In this document: piece after piece, positions 28,190 to 42,300 of the stretch | How the letters are laid out: the number at the start of each line of letters is the position of its first letter | Numbering within the stretch: position 1 is the stretch's first letter | From: Loripinus fragilis | Lineage: Eukaryota > Mollusca > Bivalvia > Lucinida > Lucinidae | Length of the DNA stretch: 64,000 nt | Reading direction: 5' to 3' | Assembly (NCBI GenBank): GCA_964019695.1 | Contig: OZ026524.1 | Coordinates: forward strand, 32,671,664-32,735,663 | The notes under the pieces: model-generated | Seen by the model: the letters and a program-made list of their open reading frames with translations, nothing else | Told to the model about the DNA's origin: nothing | Database searches by the model: none | Made by a program: the position numbers and the translations under genes

Positions 28190-28711
28190 GCTAGACTATC
28201 TACTAGTGAAGCTACATTGTCTATTAGTGTTCCTAGACTGTCTATTAGTGTAGCTAGACTGTCTATTAGTGTAGCTACTTTGTGTTTAAGTGTTCATAGA
28301 CTGTCTGTTAGTGTAGCTAGACTGTCTATTAGTGTAGCTACACTGTCTTATAGTGTTCATAGACTTTCTATTATTGTAGCTAGATTGTCTATTAGTGTAG
28401 CTACATTATCTAATAGTGTTCCTAGACTGTCTACTATTGTAGCTAGACTGTCTTTTAGAGTAGCTACACTGTCTAATAGTGTTCCTAGACTGTCTTTTAG
28501 TGTAGCTAGATTGTCTATCAATATAGCTACACTGTCCATTAGTTTTCATAGACGGTCTGTTAGTGTAGCTAGACTGTCTACTAGTGTAGCTACATTTTCT
28601 ATTGATGTTCCTAGACTTTCCGTTAGTGAAGCTAGATTGTCTATCAATGTCGCTACACTTTCTCTTAGTTTTCTTATACTGTCTGTTAGTGTAGCTACAC
28701 TGTCTATTAGT
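28190..28711 (+). repeat. Asymmetric spacer between the inverted arms
   Basis: The right arm starts at 28712 with the reverse complement of sequence ending at 28189, not at 28711. About 522 bp of forward array is therefore left unpaired in the centre. This spacer is ordinary array DNA, closely resembling 24560-25020, with the TTTAAGTGTTCATAG, TTTTCATAGACGG and TTGATGTTCCTAG variants in the same order. Confidence 0.75.
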
Positions 28712-28727
28712 TACACTAACAGACAGT
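28699..28727. repeat. Hairpin at the array inversion junction
   Basis: The forward half ends with ACTGTCTATTAGT (28699-28711). After the 3-base loop TAC comes ACTAACAGACAGT (28715-28727). The arms are 13 bp and match at 12 positions. This is the exact place where monomer orientation flips. The form fits fold-back template switching at a short palindrome, but it would also be produced by a misjoined assembly. Confidence 0.85.
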
Positions 28728-30357
28728 ATAGCAAAACTAATAGACAGTGTAGCTTTATTGATAGACAATCTAGCTACACTAATAGACAGTCTAGGAACAC
28801 TATTAGACAGTGTAGCTACACTAATAGACAGTCTAGGAACACTATTAGACAGTGTAGCTACTCTAATAGACAGTCTAGCTACACTAATAGACAGTCTAGG
28901 AACACTATTAGACAGTGTAGCTACACTAATAGACAGTCTAGCTACACAAATAGACAGTCTAGGAACACAGTGTAGCTTCTCTAATAGACCGTCTATGAAA
29001 ACAAATAGACAGTGTAGCTACATTGATAAACAATCTAGTTACGCTACCAGACAGTCTAGGAACACTATTAGACAGTGAAGCTACACTAATAGACAGTATA
29101 GGAACACTATTAGACAGTGTAGCTACTCTAATAGACAGTCTAGCTACACTTATAGACAGTCTAGGAACATAATTAGACAGTGTAGCTTCACTATTAGACA
29201 GTTCAACTACACTAATAGACAGTCTAGGAACACTATAAGACAGCGTAGCTACACTAGTAGACAGTCTAACTACACTAATAGACAGTCTAGGAACACTAAT
29301 AGACAATGTAGCTACACTAGTAGATAGTCTAGCTACACTAACAGACAGTATAGCAAAACTAATAGACAGTGTAGCTACATTGATACAAAATCTAGCTACA
29401 CTAATACACAGTCTAGGAACACTATTAGACAGTGTAGCTACACTAATAGACAGTCTATCTACACTAGTAGACAGTCTAGGAACACTATCAGACAGTGTAG
29501 CTACACTAATAGACAGTCTAGCGATAATAATAGACTGTCTAGGAACACTATTAGACAGTGTAGCTACACTAATAGACAATCTAGCTACACTAATAGACAG
29601 TCTAGGAACACTATTAGACAGTGTAGCTACACTAATAGACAATCTAGCTACACTAATAGACAGTCTAGGAACACTATTAGACAGTGAAGCTACACTAATA
29701 GACAATCTAGCTACACTAATAGACAGTCTAGGAACACTATAAGACAGTGTAGATACACTAATAGACAGTCTAGCTACACTAACAGACAGTCTATGAACAC
29801 TAATAGACAGTGTAACTACACTTATAGACCGTCTAGCTACACTAATAGACAGTCTAGGAACACTATAAGACAGTGTAGCTACACTAATAGACAATCTAGC
29901 TACACTAATAGACAGTCTAGGAACACTATAAGACAGTGTATCTACATTAATAGACTGTCTAGCTACACTAACAGACAGTCTATGAACGCTTATAGACAGT
30001 GTAGCTTCTCTAATAGACCGTGTATGAAAACATATAGACAGTGTAGCTACATTGACAAACAATCTAGTTACGCTAACAGACAGTCTAGGAACACTATTAG
30101 ACAGTGTAGCTATACTAATAGACAGTCTAGGAACACTATTAGACAGTCTAGGAACACTATTAGACAGTGTAGCTATACTAATAGACAGTCTAGCTACACT
30201 AATAGACAGTCTAGGAACACTATAAGACAGTGTAGCTACACTAGTTGACAGTCTAGCTACACTAATAGACAGTCTAGGAACACTATTAGATAGTGTAGCT
30301 ACACTAATAGACAGTCTAGCTACACTAACAGACAGTCTATGAACTCTAATAGACAGT

Positions 30358-33300
30358 GTAGCTAACTAATAGACGGTCGATGAAATCAAATAGACAGTGT
30401 AGCTACTCTAACAGACAGTATAAGAAAACTAATAGACAGTGTAGCTACATTGATAGACAATTTAGCTACACTATCGGATAGTCTAGGAGCATCAATAGAC
30501 CATGTAGCTACACTAGTAGACAGTCTAGCTACACTAACATACAGTATAGGAAAACTAATTGACAGTGTAGCTATATTGATAGACAATCTAGCTACTCTAA
30601 TAGACAGTCTAGCTATACTAATAGACAGTCTAGGAACACTAAAAGACAATGTAGCTACACTAGTAGACAGTCTAGCTACACTAACAGACAGTATAGTAAA
30701 ACTAATAGACAGTGTAGCTATATTGATAGACAATCTAGCTACACTAATAGAAGTCTAGGAAAACTATTAGACAGTGTAGCTACACTAATAGACAGTCTAG
30801 CTACACGAACAGACAGTATATGAACACTAATAGACAGTGTAGCTACTCTAACAAAGAGTATAAGAAAGTTAAAAGACAGTGTAGCTACATTGATAGACAA
30901 TCTAGCTACACTAATGGACAGTCTAGGAACATCAATAGACAATGTAGCTACACTAGTAGACAGTCTAGCTACATTAACAGACCGTCTATGAAAACTAATA
31001 GACAGTGTAGCTATATTGATACAAAATCTAGCTACACTAATACACAGTCTAGGAACACTATTAGACAGTGTAGCTACACTAATAGACAGTCTATCTACAC
31101 TAGTAGACAGTCTAGGAACACTATCAGACAGTGTAGCTACACTAATAGACAGTCTAGCGATAATAATAGACTGTCTAGGAACACTTTTAGACAGTGTAGC
31201 TACACTAATAGACAATCTAGCTACACTAATAGACAGTCTAGGAACACTATTAGACAGTGTAGCTACACTAATAGACAATCTAGCTACACTAATAGACAGT
31301 CTAGGAACACCATAAGACAGTGTAGCTACATTAATAGACAGTCTAGATACACTAACAGACAGTCTATGAACACTTATAGACAGTGTAGCTTCTCTGGTAG
31401 ACCGTCTATGAAAACAAATAGACAGTGTAGCTACATTGATAAACAATCTAGTTACGCTAACAGACAGTCTAGGAACACTATTAGACAGTGTAGCTACACT
31501 AATAGACAGTCTTAGAACACTATTAGACAATGTAGCTACTCTAATAGACAGTTTAGCTACACTAATAGACAGTCTAGGAACACTATTAGACAGTGTAGCT
31601 ACACTAATAGACAGTCTAGCTACCTTAATAGACAGTCTAGGAACACTATAAGACAGTGTAGCTACACTAGAAGACAGTCTAGCTACACTAATAGACAGTC
31701 TAGAAACACTATTAGACAGTGTAGCTACTCTAATAGACAGTCTAGCTACACAAAAAGACAGTCTATGAACTCTAATAGACAGTGTAGCTAACTAATAGAC
31801 CGTCGATGAAAACAAATAGACAGTGTAGCTACTCTAACAGACAGTATAAGAAAACTAATAGACAGTGTAGCTTCATTGATAGACAATCTAGCTACACTAA
31901 CGGATAGTCTAGGAACATCAATAGTTCATGTAGCTACACTAGTAGACAGTCTAGCAACACTAACATACAGTATAGGAAAACTAATAGACAGTGTAGCTAT
32001 ATTGATAGACAATCTAGCTACTCTAATAGACAGTCTAGCTATACTAATAGACAGTCTAGGAACACTAATAGACAATGTAGCTACACTAGTAGACAGTCTA
32101 GCTACACTAACAGACAGTATAGGAAAACTAATAGACAGTGTAGCTATATTGATAGACAATCTAGCTACACTAATAGACAGTCTAGGAACACTATTAGACA
32201 GTGTAGCTACACTAATAGACAGTCTAGCTACACGAACAGACAGTATATGAACACTAATAGACAGTGTAGCTACTCTAACAGACAGTATAAGAAAATTAAA
32301 AGACAGTGTAGCTACATTGATAGACAATCTAGCTACACTAACGGACAGTCTAGGAACATCAATAGACAATGTAGCTACACTAGTAGACAGTCTAGCTACA
32401 CTAACAGACCGTCTATGGAAACAAATAGACAGTGTAGCTATTTTGATACAAAAGCTAGCTACACTAATAGACAGTCTAGGAACACTATTAGACAGTGTAG
32501 CTACACTAATAGACAGTCTATCTACACTAGTAGACAGTCTAGGAACACTATTAGACAGTGTAGCTACACTAATAGACAGTCTAGCTACACTAATAGACAG
32601 TCTAGCTACACTAATAGACAGTCTATGAACACTATTAGACAGTGTAGCTATATTGATAGACAATCTAGCTACACTAAAAGACAGTCTAGGAACTCTATTA
32701 GATAGTGTAGCTACACTAATAGACAATCTAGCTACACTAATAGACAGTCTATGAACACTATAAGACAGTGTAGCTACACAAATAGACAGTCTAGCTACAC
32801 GAACAGACAGTCTTTGAACACTAAAAGACAGTGTAGCTACACTAATTGACAGTCTAGCTACACTAATAGACAGTCTAGGAACACTATAAGACAGTGTAGC
32901 TACACTAATAGACAATTTAGCTAAACTAATAGACAGTCTATGAACACTATAAGACAGTGTAGCTACATTAATAGACAGTGTAGCTACACTAACAGACAGT
33001 CTATGAACACAAATAGACAGTGTAGCTTCTCTAATAAACCGTCTATGAAAACAAATAGACAGTGTAGCTACATTGATAAACAATCTAGTTACGCTAACAG
33101 ACAGTCTAGGAACACTATTAGACAATGTAGCTACACTAATAGACAGTCTAGCTACACTGATAGACAGTCTAGGAACACTATAAGACAGTGTAGCTACACT
33201 AGTAGACAGTCTAGCTACACTAAGAGACAGTCTAGGAACACTATTAGACAGTGTAGCTACACTAATAGACAGTCTAGCTACACTAACAGACAGTCTATGA

Positions 33301-36300
33301 ACTCTAATAGACAGTGTAGCTAACTAATAGACCGTCGATGAAAACAAATAGACAGTGTAGCTACTCTAACAGACAGAATAAGAAAACTGATAGACAGTCT
33401 AGCTACACTAATAGACAGTCTAGGAACACTATTAGACAGTGTAGCTACACTAATAGACAGTCTAGCTACACTAACAGACAGTCTATGAACACTAATAGAC
33501 AGTGTAGCTTCTCTAATTGACCGTCTATGAAAACAAATAGACAGTGTAGCTACATTGATAAACAATCTAGTTAAGCTAACAGACAGTCTAGGAACACTAT
33601 TAGACAGTGTAGCTACACTAATAGACAGTCTAGGAACACTATTAGACATTGTAGCTACTCTAATAGACAAGCTAGCTACACTAATAGACAGTCTAGGAAC
33701 ACTATTAGACAATGTAGCTACACTAATAGACAGTCTAGCTACACTAGTAGACAGTCTAGGAACACTATTAGACAATGTAGCTACACTAATAGACAGTCTA
33801 GGAACACTATTAGACAGTGTAGCTACACTAATAGACAACCTAGCTACACTAATAGACAGTCTAGGAACACAATTAGACAGTGTAGCTACACTTATAGACA
33901 GTCTAGCTACACTAACAGACAGTATATGAACACTAATAGACAGTGTAGCTACTATAACATACAGTATAAGAAAACTTATAGACAGTGTAGCTACATTGAT
34001 AGACAATCTAGCTTCATTAAAGGACAGTCTAGGAACATCAATAGACAATGTAGCTACACTAGTAGACGGTCTAGCTACACTAACAGACCGTCTATAAAAA
34101 CTAATAGACAGTGTATCTATATTGATAGACAATCTAGCTACACTAATAGACAGTCTAGGGACACTATTAGACGGTGTAGCTACTCTAATAGACAGTCTAG
34201 CTACACTAGTAGACAGTCTAGGAACACTATTAGACAGTGTAGCTACACTAATAGACAGTCTAGGAACACTATAAGACAGTGTAGCTACACTAATAGACAG
34301 TCTAGCTACACTAACAGACAGTCTATGAACACTAATTGACAGTGTAGCTACACTAATAGACAGTCTATCTACACTAATAGACAGTCTATGAACACTATAA
34401 GACAGTGTAGCTACACTAATAGACAATCTAGCTACACTAATAGACCGTCGATGAAAACAAATAGACAGTGTAGCTACTCTAACAGACAGTATAAGAAAAC
34501 TCATAGACAGTGTAGCTACATTGATAGACAATCTAGCTACACTAACGGACAGTCTAGGAACATCAATAGACAATGTAGCTACACTAGTAGACAGTCTAGC
34601 TACACTAACATACAGTATAGGGAAACTAATATACAGTGTAGCTATATTGATAGACAATCTAGCTACTCTAATAGACAGTCTAGCTACACTAATAGACAGT
34701 CTAGGAACACTAATAGACAATGTAGCTACACTAGTAGACAGTCTAGCTACACTAACAGACAGTATAGGAAAACTAATAGACAGTGTAGCTATATTGATAG
34801 ACAATCTAGCTACACTAATAGACAGTCTAGCTACACTAACAGACAGTGTAGCTACACTAACAGACAGTATAGGAAAACTAATAGACAGTGTAGCTATATT
34901 GATTGACAATCTAGCTACACTAATAGACAGTCTAGGAACACTATTACACCATGTAGCTACACTAATAGACAGTCTAGCTACACGAACAGACAGTATATGA
35001 ACACTAATAGACAGTGTAGCTACTCTAACAGACAGTATAAGAAAATTAAAAGACAGTGTAGCTACATTGAAAGACAATATAGCTACACTAACGGACAGTC
35101 TAGGAACATCAATAGACAATGTAGCTACACTAGTAGACAGTCTAGCTACACTAACAGACCGTTTATGAAAACTAATAGGCAGTGTAGCTATATTGATACA
35201 CAATCTAGCTACACTAATAGATAGTCTAGCAACACTATTAGACAGTGTAGCTACACTATTAGACAGTCTAGGAACACTATTAGACAGTGTAGCTACTCTA
35301 ATAGACAGTCTAGCTACACTAATAGACAGTCTAGGAACACTATTAGACAGTGTAGCTACACTAATAGACAGTCTATGAACTCTAATAGACAGTGTAGCTA
35401 AATAATAGACCGTCGATGAAAACAAATAGACAGTGTAGCTACTCTAACAGACAGTATAAGAAAACTAATAGACAGTGTAGCTACATTGATAGACAATCTA
35501 GCTACACTAACGGACTGTCTAGAAACATCAATAGACAATGTAGCTACACTAGTAGACAGTCTTGCTACTCTAACATACAGTATAGGAAAACTAATAGACA
35601 GTGTAGCTATATTGAAAGACAATCTAGCTACTCTAATAGACAGTCTAGCTACACAAATAGACAGTCTAGGAACACTAATAGACAATGTAGCTACACTAGT
35701 AGACAGTCTAGCTACACTAGTAGACAGTATAGGAAAACTAATAGACAGTGTAGCTATATTGATAGACAATCTAGCTACACTAATAGACAGTCTAGGAGCA
35801 CTATTAGACAGTGTAGCTACACAAATAGACAGTCTAGCTTCACGAACAGACCGTCTATGAAAACTAATACACAGTGTAGCTATATTGATACACAATCTAG
35901 CTACACTAATAGACAGTCTAGGAACACTATTAGACAGTGTAGCTACACTAATAGACAGTCTAGCTACATTAGTAGACAGTCTAGGAACACTATTAGACAG
36001 TGTAGCTACACTAATAGACAGTGTAGCTACACTAATAGACAGTCTAGGAATACTATTAGACAGTGTAGCTACACTTATAGACAATCTAGCTACACTGATA
36101 GACAGTCTAGCTACTCTAACAGACAGTATAAGAAAACTAATAGACAGTGTAGCTACATTGATAGACAATCTAGCTTCACTAACGTACAGACAGGAACATC
36201 AATAGACAATGTAGCTACACTAGAAGACAGTCTAGCTACACTAACAGACCGTCTATGAAAACTAATAGACAGTGTAGCTGTATTGATAGACATTCTAGCT

Positions 36301-39300
36301 ACACTAATAGACAGTCAAGGAACACTATTAGACAGTGTAGCTACTCTGATAGACAGTCTAGTTACACTAGTAGACAGTCTAGGAACACTATTAGACAGTG
36401 TAGCTACACTAATAGACAGTCAAGCTACACTAATAGAGAGTCTAGGAACACTATAAGACAGTGTAGCTACACTAATAGACAATCTTGCTACACTAATAGA
36501 CAGTCTAGGAACACTATAAGACAGTGTAGCTACATTAATAGACAGTCTAGCTACACTAACTGACAGTCTAGGAACACTATTAGACAGTGTAGCTACACTA
36601 ATAAACAGTCTAGGAACACTATTAGACAGTGTAGCTACTCTAATAGACAGTCTAGCTACACTAATAGACAGTCTAGGAACACTATTAGACAGTGTAGCTA
36701 CACTAATGGACAGTCTAGCTACACTAATAGACAGTCTAGCAACAATATAAGACAGTGTAGCTACACTAATAGACAGTCTAGGAACACTATTAGACAGTGA
36801 GCTACACTAATAGACAGTCTAGCTACACTAACAGACAGTCTATGAACTCTAATAGACAGTGTAGCTAACTAATAGACCGTCGATGAAAACAAATAGACAG
36901 TGTAGCTACTCTAACAGACAATCTAGCTACACTAACGGACAGTCTAGGAACATCAATAGACAATATAGCTACACTAGTAGACAGTCTAGCTACACTAACA
37001 TACAGTATAGGAAAACTAATAGATAGTGTAGCTATATTGATAGACAATCTAGCTACTTTAATAGACAGTCTATCTACACTAAAAGACAGTCTAGGAACAC
37101 TAATAGACAATGTAGCTACACTAGTAGACAGTCTAGCTACACTAACAGACAGTACAGGAAAACTAATAGACAGTGTAGCTATATTGATAGACAATCTAGC
37201 TACACTAATAGACAGTCTAGGAACACTATTAGACAGTGTAGCTACACTAATAGACAGTCTAGCTACACGAACAGACAGTATATGAACACTAATAGGCAGA
37301 GTAGCTACTCTAACAGACAGTATAAGAAAATTAAAAGACATTGTAGCTACATTGATAGACAATCTAGCTAGACTAACGGACAGTCTAGGAACATCAATAG
37401 ACAATGTAGCTACACTAGTAGACAGTCTAGGAACACTATTAGACAGTGTAGCTACACTAATAGACAGTCTAGCTACGCTAATAGACAGTCTAGGAACACT
37501 ATTAGACAGTGTAGCTACACTAATAGACAGTCTAGCTACACTAATAGACAGTCTAGGAACACTATAAGACAGTGTAGCTACTCTGATAGACAGTCTAGCT
37601 ACACTAGTAGACAGTCTAGGAACACTATAAGACAGTGTAGCTACACTAATAGACAATCTAGCTACACTAATAGACAGTCTAGGAACACTATAAGACAGTG
37701 TAGCTACACTAATAGACAGTCTAGATACACGAACAGACAGTATATGAACACTAATAGACAGTGCAGCTACTCTAACAGACAGTATAAGAAAATTAAAAGA
37801 CAGTGTAGCTACATTGATAGACAATCTAGCTACACTAACGGACAGTCTAGGAACATCAATAGACAATGTAGCTACACAAGTAGACAGTCTAGCTATATTG
37901 ATACACAATCTAGCTACGCTAATAGACAGTCTAGGAACACTATTAGACAGTGTTGCTACACTAATAGACAGTCTAGCTACACTAGTAGACAGTCTAGGAA
38001 CACTATTAGACAGTGTAGCTACACTAATAGACAATCTAGCTACACTAAAAGACAGTCTAGGAACACTATTAGACAATGTAGCTACACTTATACACAGTCT
38101 AGCTACACTAACAGACAGTATATGAACACTAATAGACAGTGTAACTACTCTAACAGACAGTATAAGAAAACTTATAGACAGTGTAGCTACATTGATAGAC
38201 AATCTAGCTACACTAACGGACAGTCTAGGAACATCAATAGACAATGTAGCTACACTAGTAGACAGTCTAGCTACACTAACATACAGTATAGGAAAACTAA
38301 TAAACATTGTAGCTATATTGATAGACAAAATAGCTACTCTAATAGACAGTCTAGCTACACTAAAAGACAGTTTAGGAACACTAAAAGACAGTGTAGCTAC
38401 ACTAATAGACAGTCTAGCTACACTAGTAGACAGTCTAGGAACACTATTTGACAGTGTAGCTACATTAATAGACATTCTAGCTACACTAATAGACAGTCTA
38501 GGAACACTATTTGACAGTGTAGCTACACTATTAGACAGTCTAGCTACACGAACAGACAGTATATAAACATTAATAGACAGTGTAGCTACTCTAACAGACA
38601 GTATAAGAAAATTAAAAGACAGTGTAGCTACATTGATAGACAATCTAGCTACACTAACGGACAGTCTAGGAACATAAATAGACAATGTAGCTACACTAGT
38701 AGACAGTCTAGCTACACGAAAAGACCATCTATGAAAACTAATAGACAGTGTATCTACATAGATACACAATCTAGCTACACTAATAGACAGTCTAGGAACA
38801 CTATTAGACAGTGTAGCTACACTAATAGACAGTCTAGCTACACTAGTAGACAGTCTAGGAACACTATAAGACAGTGTAGCTACACTGATAGACAGTCTAG
38901 CTACACTAACAGTCCGTCTATAAAAACTAATAGACAGTGTAGCTATATTGATAGACAATCTAGCTACACTAATAGACAGTCTAGGGACACTATTAGACGG
39001 TGTAGCTACCCTAATAGACAGTCTAGCTACACTAGTAGACAGTCTAGGAACACTATTAGACAGTGAAGCTACACTAATAGACAATCTAGCTACACTAATA
39101 GACAGTCTAGGAACACTATAAGACAGTGTAGCTACACTAATAGACAGTCTAGCTACAATAACAGACAGTCTATGAACACTAATAGACCGTGTAGCTACAC
39201 TAATAGACAGTCAAGCTACACTAATAGACAGTCTAGGAACACTATAAGACAGTGTAGCTACACTAATAGACAATCTAGCTACACTAATAGACAGTCTAGG

Positions 39301-42300
39301 AACACTATAAGACAGTGTAGCTACATTAATAGACAGTTTAGCTACACTAACAGACAGTCTATGAACACTTATAGACAGTGTAGCTTCTCTAATAGACCTT
39401 CTTTGAAAACAAATAGACAGTGTAGCTACATTGATAAACAATCTAGTTACGCTAACAGACAGTCTAGGAACACTATTGGACAGTGTAGCTACACTAATAG
39501 ACAGTTTAGGAACACTATTAGACAGTGTAGCTACTCTAATAGACAGTCTAGCTACACTAATAGACAGTCTAGGAACACTATAAGACAGTGTAGCTACACT
39601 AGTAGACAGTCTAGCTACACTAATAGACAGTCTAGGAACACTATTAGACAGTGTAGCTACACTAATAGACAGTCTAGCTACACTAACAGACAGTCTATGA
39701 ACTCTAATAGACAGTGTAGCTAACTAATAGACCGTCGATGAAAACAAATAGACAGTGTAACTACTCTAACAGACAGTATAAGAAAACTAATAGACAGTGT
39801 AGCTACATTGATAGACAATCTAGCTACACTAACGGATTGTCTAGGAACATCAATAGACCATGTAGCTACACTAATAGACAGTCTAGCTACACTAACATAC
39901 AGTATAGGAAAACTAATAGACAGTGTAGCTATATTGATAGACAATCTAGCTACTCTTATAGACAGTCTAGCTATACTAATAGACAGTCTAGGAACACTAA
40001 TAGACAATGTAGCTACACTAGTAGACAGTCTAGCTACACTAACAGACAGTACAGGAAAACTAATAGACAGTGTAGCTATTTGATAGACAATCTAGCTACA
40101 CTAATAGACAGTCTAGGAACACTATTAGACAGTGTAGCTACACTAAAAGACAGTCTAGCTACGAGAACAGACAGTATATGAACACTAATAGACAGTGTAG
40201 CTACTCTAACAGACAATATAAGAAAATTAAAAAAACAGTGTAGCTACATTAAAAGACAATCTAGCTACACTAACGGACAGTCTAGGAACATCAATAGACA
40301 TTGTAGCTACACTAGTAGATCGTCTAGCTACACTAACAGATCGTCTTTGAAAACTAATAGACAGTGTAGCTATATTGATACAAAATCTAGCTACACTAAT
40401 AGACAGTCTAGGAACACTATTAGACAGTGTAGCTACACTAATAGACAGTCTAGCTACACTAATAGACAGTCTAGGAACACTATTAGACAGTGTAGCTACA
40501 CTAATAGACAATCTAGCTACACTAATAGACAGTCTAGGAACACTATTAGACAGTGTCGCTACACTGATAGACAGTGTAGCTACACTAACAGACAGTATAT
40601 GAACACTAATAGACAGTGTAGCTACACTAACAGACAGTATAAGAAAACTAAGAGACAGTGAAGCTACATTGATAGACGATCTAGCTTCACTAACGGACAG
40701 TCTAGGATCATCAATAGACAATGTAGCTACACTAGTAGACAGTCTAGCTACACTAACAGACCGTCTATGAAAACTAATAGACAGTGTAGCTATATTGATA
40801 CACAATCTGGCTACACTAAAAGACAGTCTAGGAACACTATTAGACAGTGTAGCTACACTAATAGACAGTCTAGCTACACTAGTAGACAGTCTAGGAACAC
40901 TATTAGACAATATAGCTACACTAATAGACAGTCTAGGAACACTATTAGACAGTGTAGCTACACTAATAGACAACCTAGCTACACTAATAGACAGTCTAGG
41001 AACACTATTAGACAGTGTAGCTACACTAATAGACAGTCTAGCTACACTATAAGACAATGTAGCTACACTAATAGACAGTCTAGGAACACTATTAGACAGT
41101 CTAGCTACACTAATAGACAACCTAGCTACACTACTAAACAGTCTAGGAACACTATTAGACAGTGTAGCTACACTGATAGACAGTCTAGCTACACTAACAG
41201 ACAGTATATGAACACTAATAGACAGTGTAGCTACACTAACAGACAGTATAAGAAAACTAAGAGACAGTGTAGCTACATTGATAGACAATCTAGCTTCACT
41301 AACGGACAGTCTAGGAACACTATTAGACAGGGTAGCTACTCTTATAGACAGTCTAGCTACACTAACAGACCGTCTATGAAAACTAATGGACAGTGTAGCT
41401 ATATTGATAGACAATCTAGCTACACTAATAGACAGTCTAGGAACACTATTAGACATGGTAGCTACTCTAATAGACAGTCTAGCTACACTAATAGACAGTC
41501 TAGGAACACTATTAGACAGTGTTACTACACTAATAGACAGTCTCACTACACTAATAGACAGTCTAGGAACACTATTAGACAGTGTAGCTACACTAATAGA
41601 CAGTCTAGCTACACTAACAGACAGTCTATGAACTCTAATAGACAGTGTAGCTAACTAATAGACCGTCGATGAAAACAAATAGACAGTGTAGCTACTCTAA
41701 CAGACAGTATAAGAAAACTATTAGACAGTGTAGCTACATTGATAGACAATCTAGCTACACTACTGGATAGTCTAGGAACATCAATAGACCATGTAGCTAC
41801 ACTAGTAGACAGTCTAGCTACACTAACATACAGTATAGGAAAACTAATAGACAGTGTAGCTATATTGATAGACAATCTAGCTACTCTAATAGACAGTCTA
41901 GCTATACTAATAGACAGTCTAGGAACACTAATAGACAATTTAGCTACACTAGAAGATAGTCTAGCTACACTAACAGACAGTATAGTAAAAGTAATAGACA
42001 GTGTAGCTTTATTGATAGCCAATCTAGCTACTCTAATAGACAGTCTAGCTATACTAATAGACAGTCTAGGAACACTATTAGACAGTGAAGCTACACTAAT
42101 AGACAGTCTAGCTACACGAACAGACAGTATATGAACACTAATAGACAGTGTAGCTACTCTAACAGACTGTATAAGAAAATTAAAAGACAGTGTAGCTACA
42201 TTGATAGACAATATAGCTACACTAACGGACAGTCCAGGAACATCAATAGACAATGTAGCTACAGTAGTAGACAGTCTAGCTACACTAACAGATGAAAACT

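Larger units (their letters stand above)
1..28711 (+). repeat. Left half of the array, forward orientation
   Basis: Every monomer reads as ACTGTCTATT...GTAGCTAG on the given strand. The stop-free plus frame translates as heptads of the type LSISVAR / LSISVAT / LSNSVPR. The longest such runs are 14080-16425 and 25873-27942. The two stop-free minus frames give IDSLATL-type and NRQSSYT-type heptads. No monomer in reverse orientation is seen before the junction at 28712. Confidence 0.95.
27500..29400. repeat. Proximal inverted arms flanking the junction
   Basis: Left arm 27500-28189 and right arm 28712-29400 are reverse complements with coordinates summing to 56901. Shared landmarks are the CTAGACTATCTACTAG variant, the TTTTGCTATACTG monomer, the truncated GCTACACTGTGTTCCTAG junction near 27930 (right copy near 28970) and the ATTTTGTATCAATATAG monomer at the outer end. 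Differences are scattered single bases. At about 29390 the right arm abruptly switches to a segment matching 25.0-25.3 kb, so the symmetry breaks there. Confidence 0.75.
24690..31530. repeat. Mosaic distal inverted duplication
   Basis: Outside the proximal arms the symmetry resumes with a different register. Positions 24690-25950 pair with about 30380-31530, with coordinates summing to 56333. Positions 25900-26545 pair with 29750-30380, summing to about 56292. A monomer lacking one base (GACTTCTATT instead of GACTGTCTATT) marks this homology at about 25580 and, inverted, at about 30750. The same deleted monomer is found inverted again near 45210. Left sequence 26.55-27.5 kb has no partner in the right arm, so this is a rearranged rather than a simple palindrome. 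Confidence 0.65.

Noticed and set aside
1..28711. Array as a cluster of Smad-type GTCT/AGAC binding sites
   Set aside because: The 4-base boxes occur by necessity in every monomer; abundance alone is not evidence of regulation.
28190..28711. Simple sequencing fold-back artefact as the full explanation of the inversion
   Set aside because: A fold-back read artefact would give exact symmetry. Here there is a 522-bp unpaired spacer and differing arm registers. An assembly misjoin remains possible and is listed as a test.
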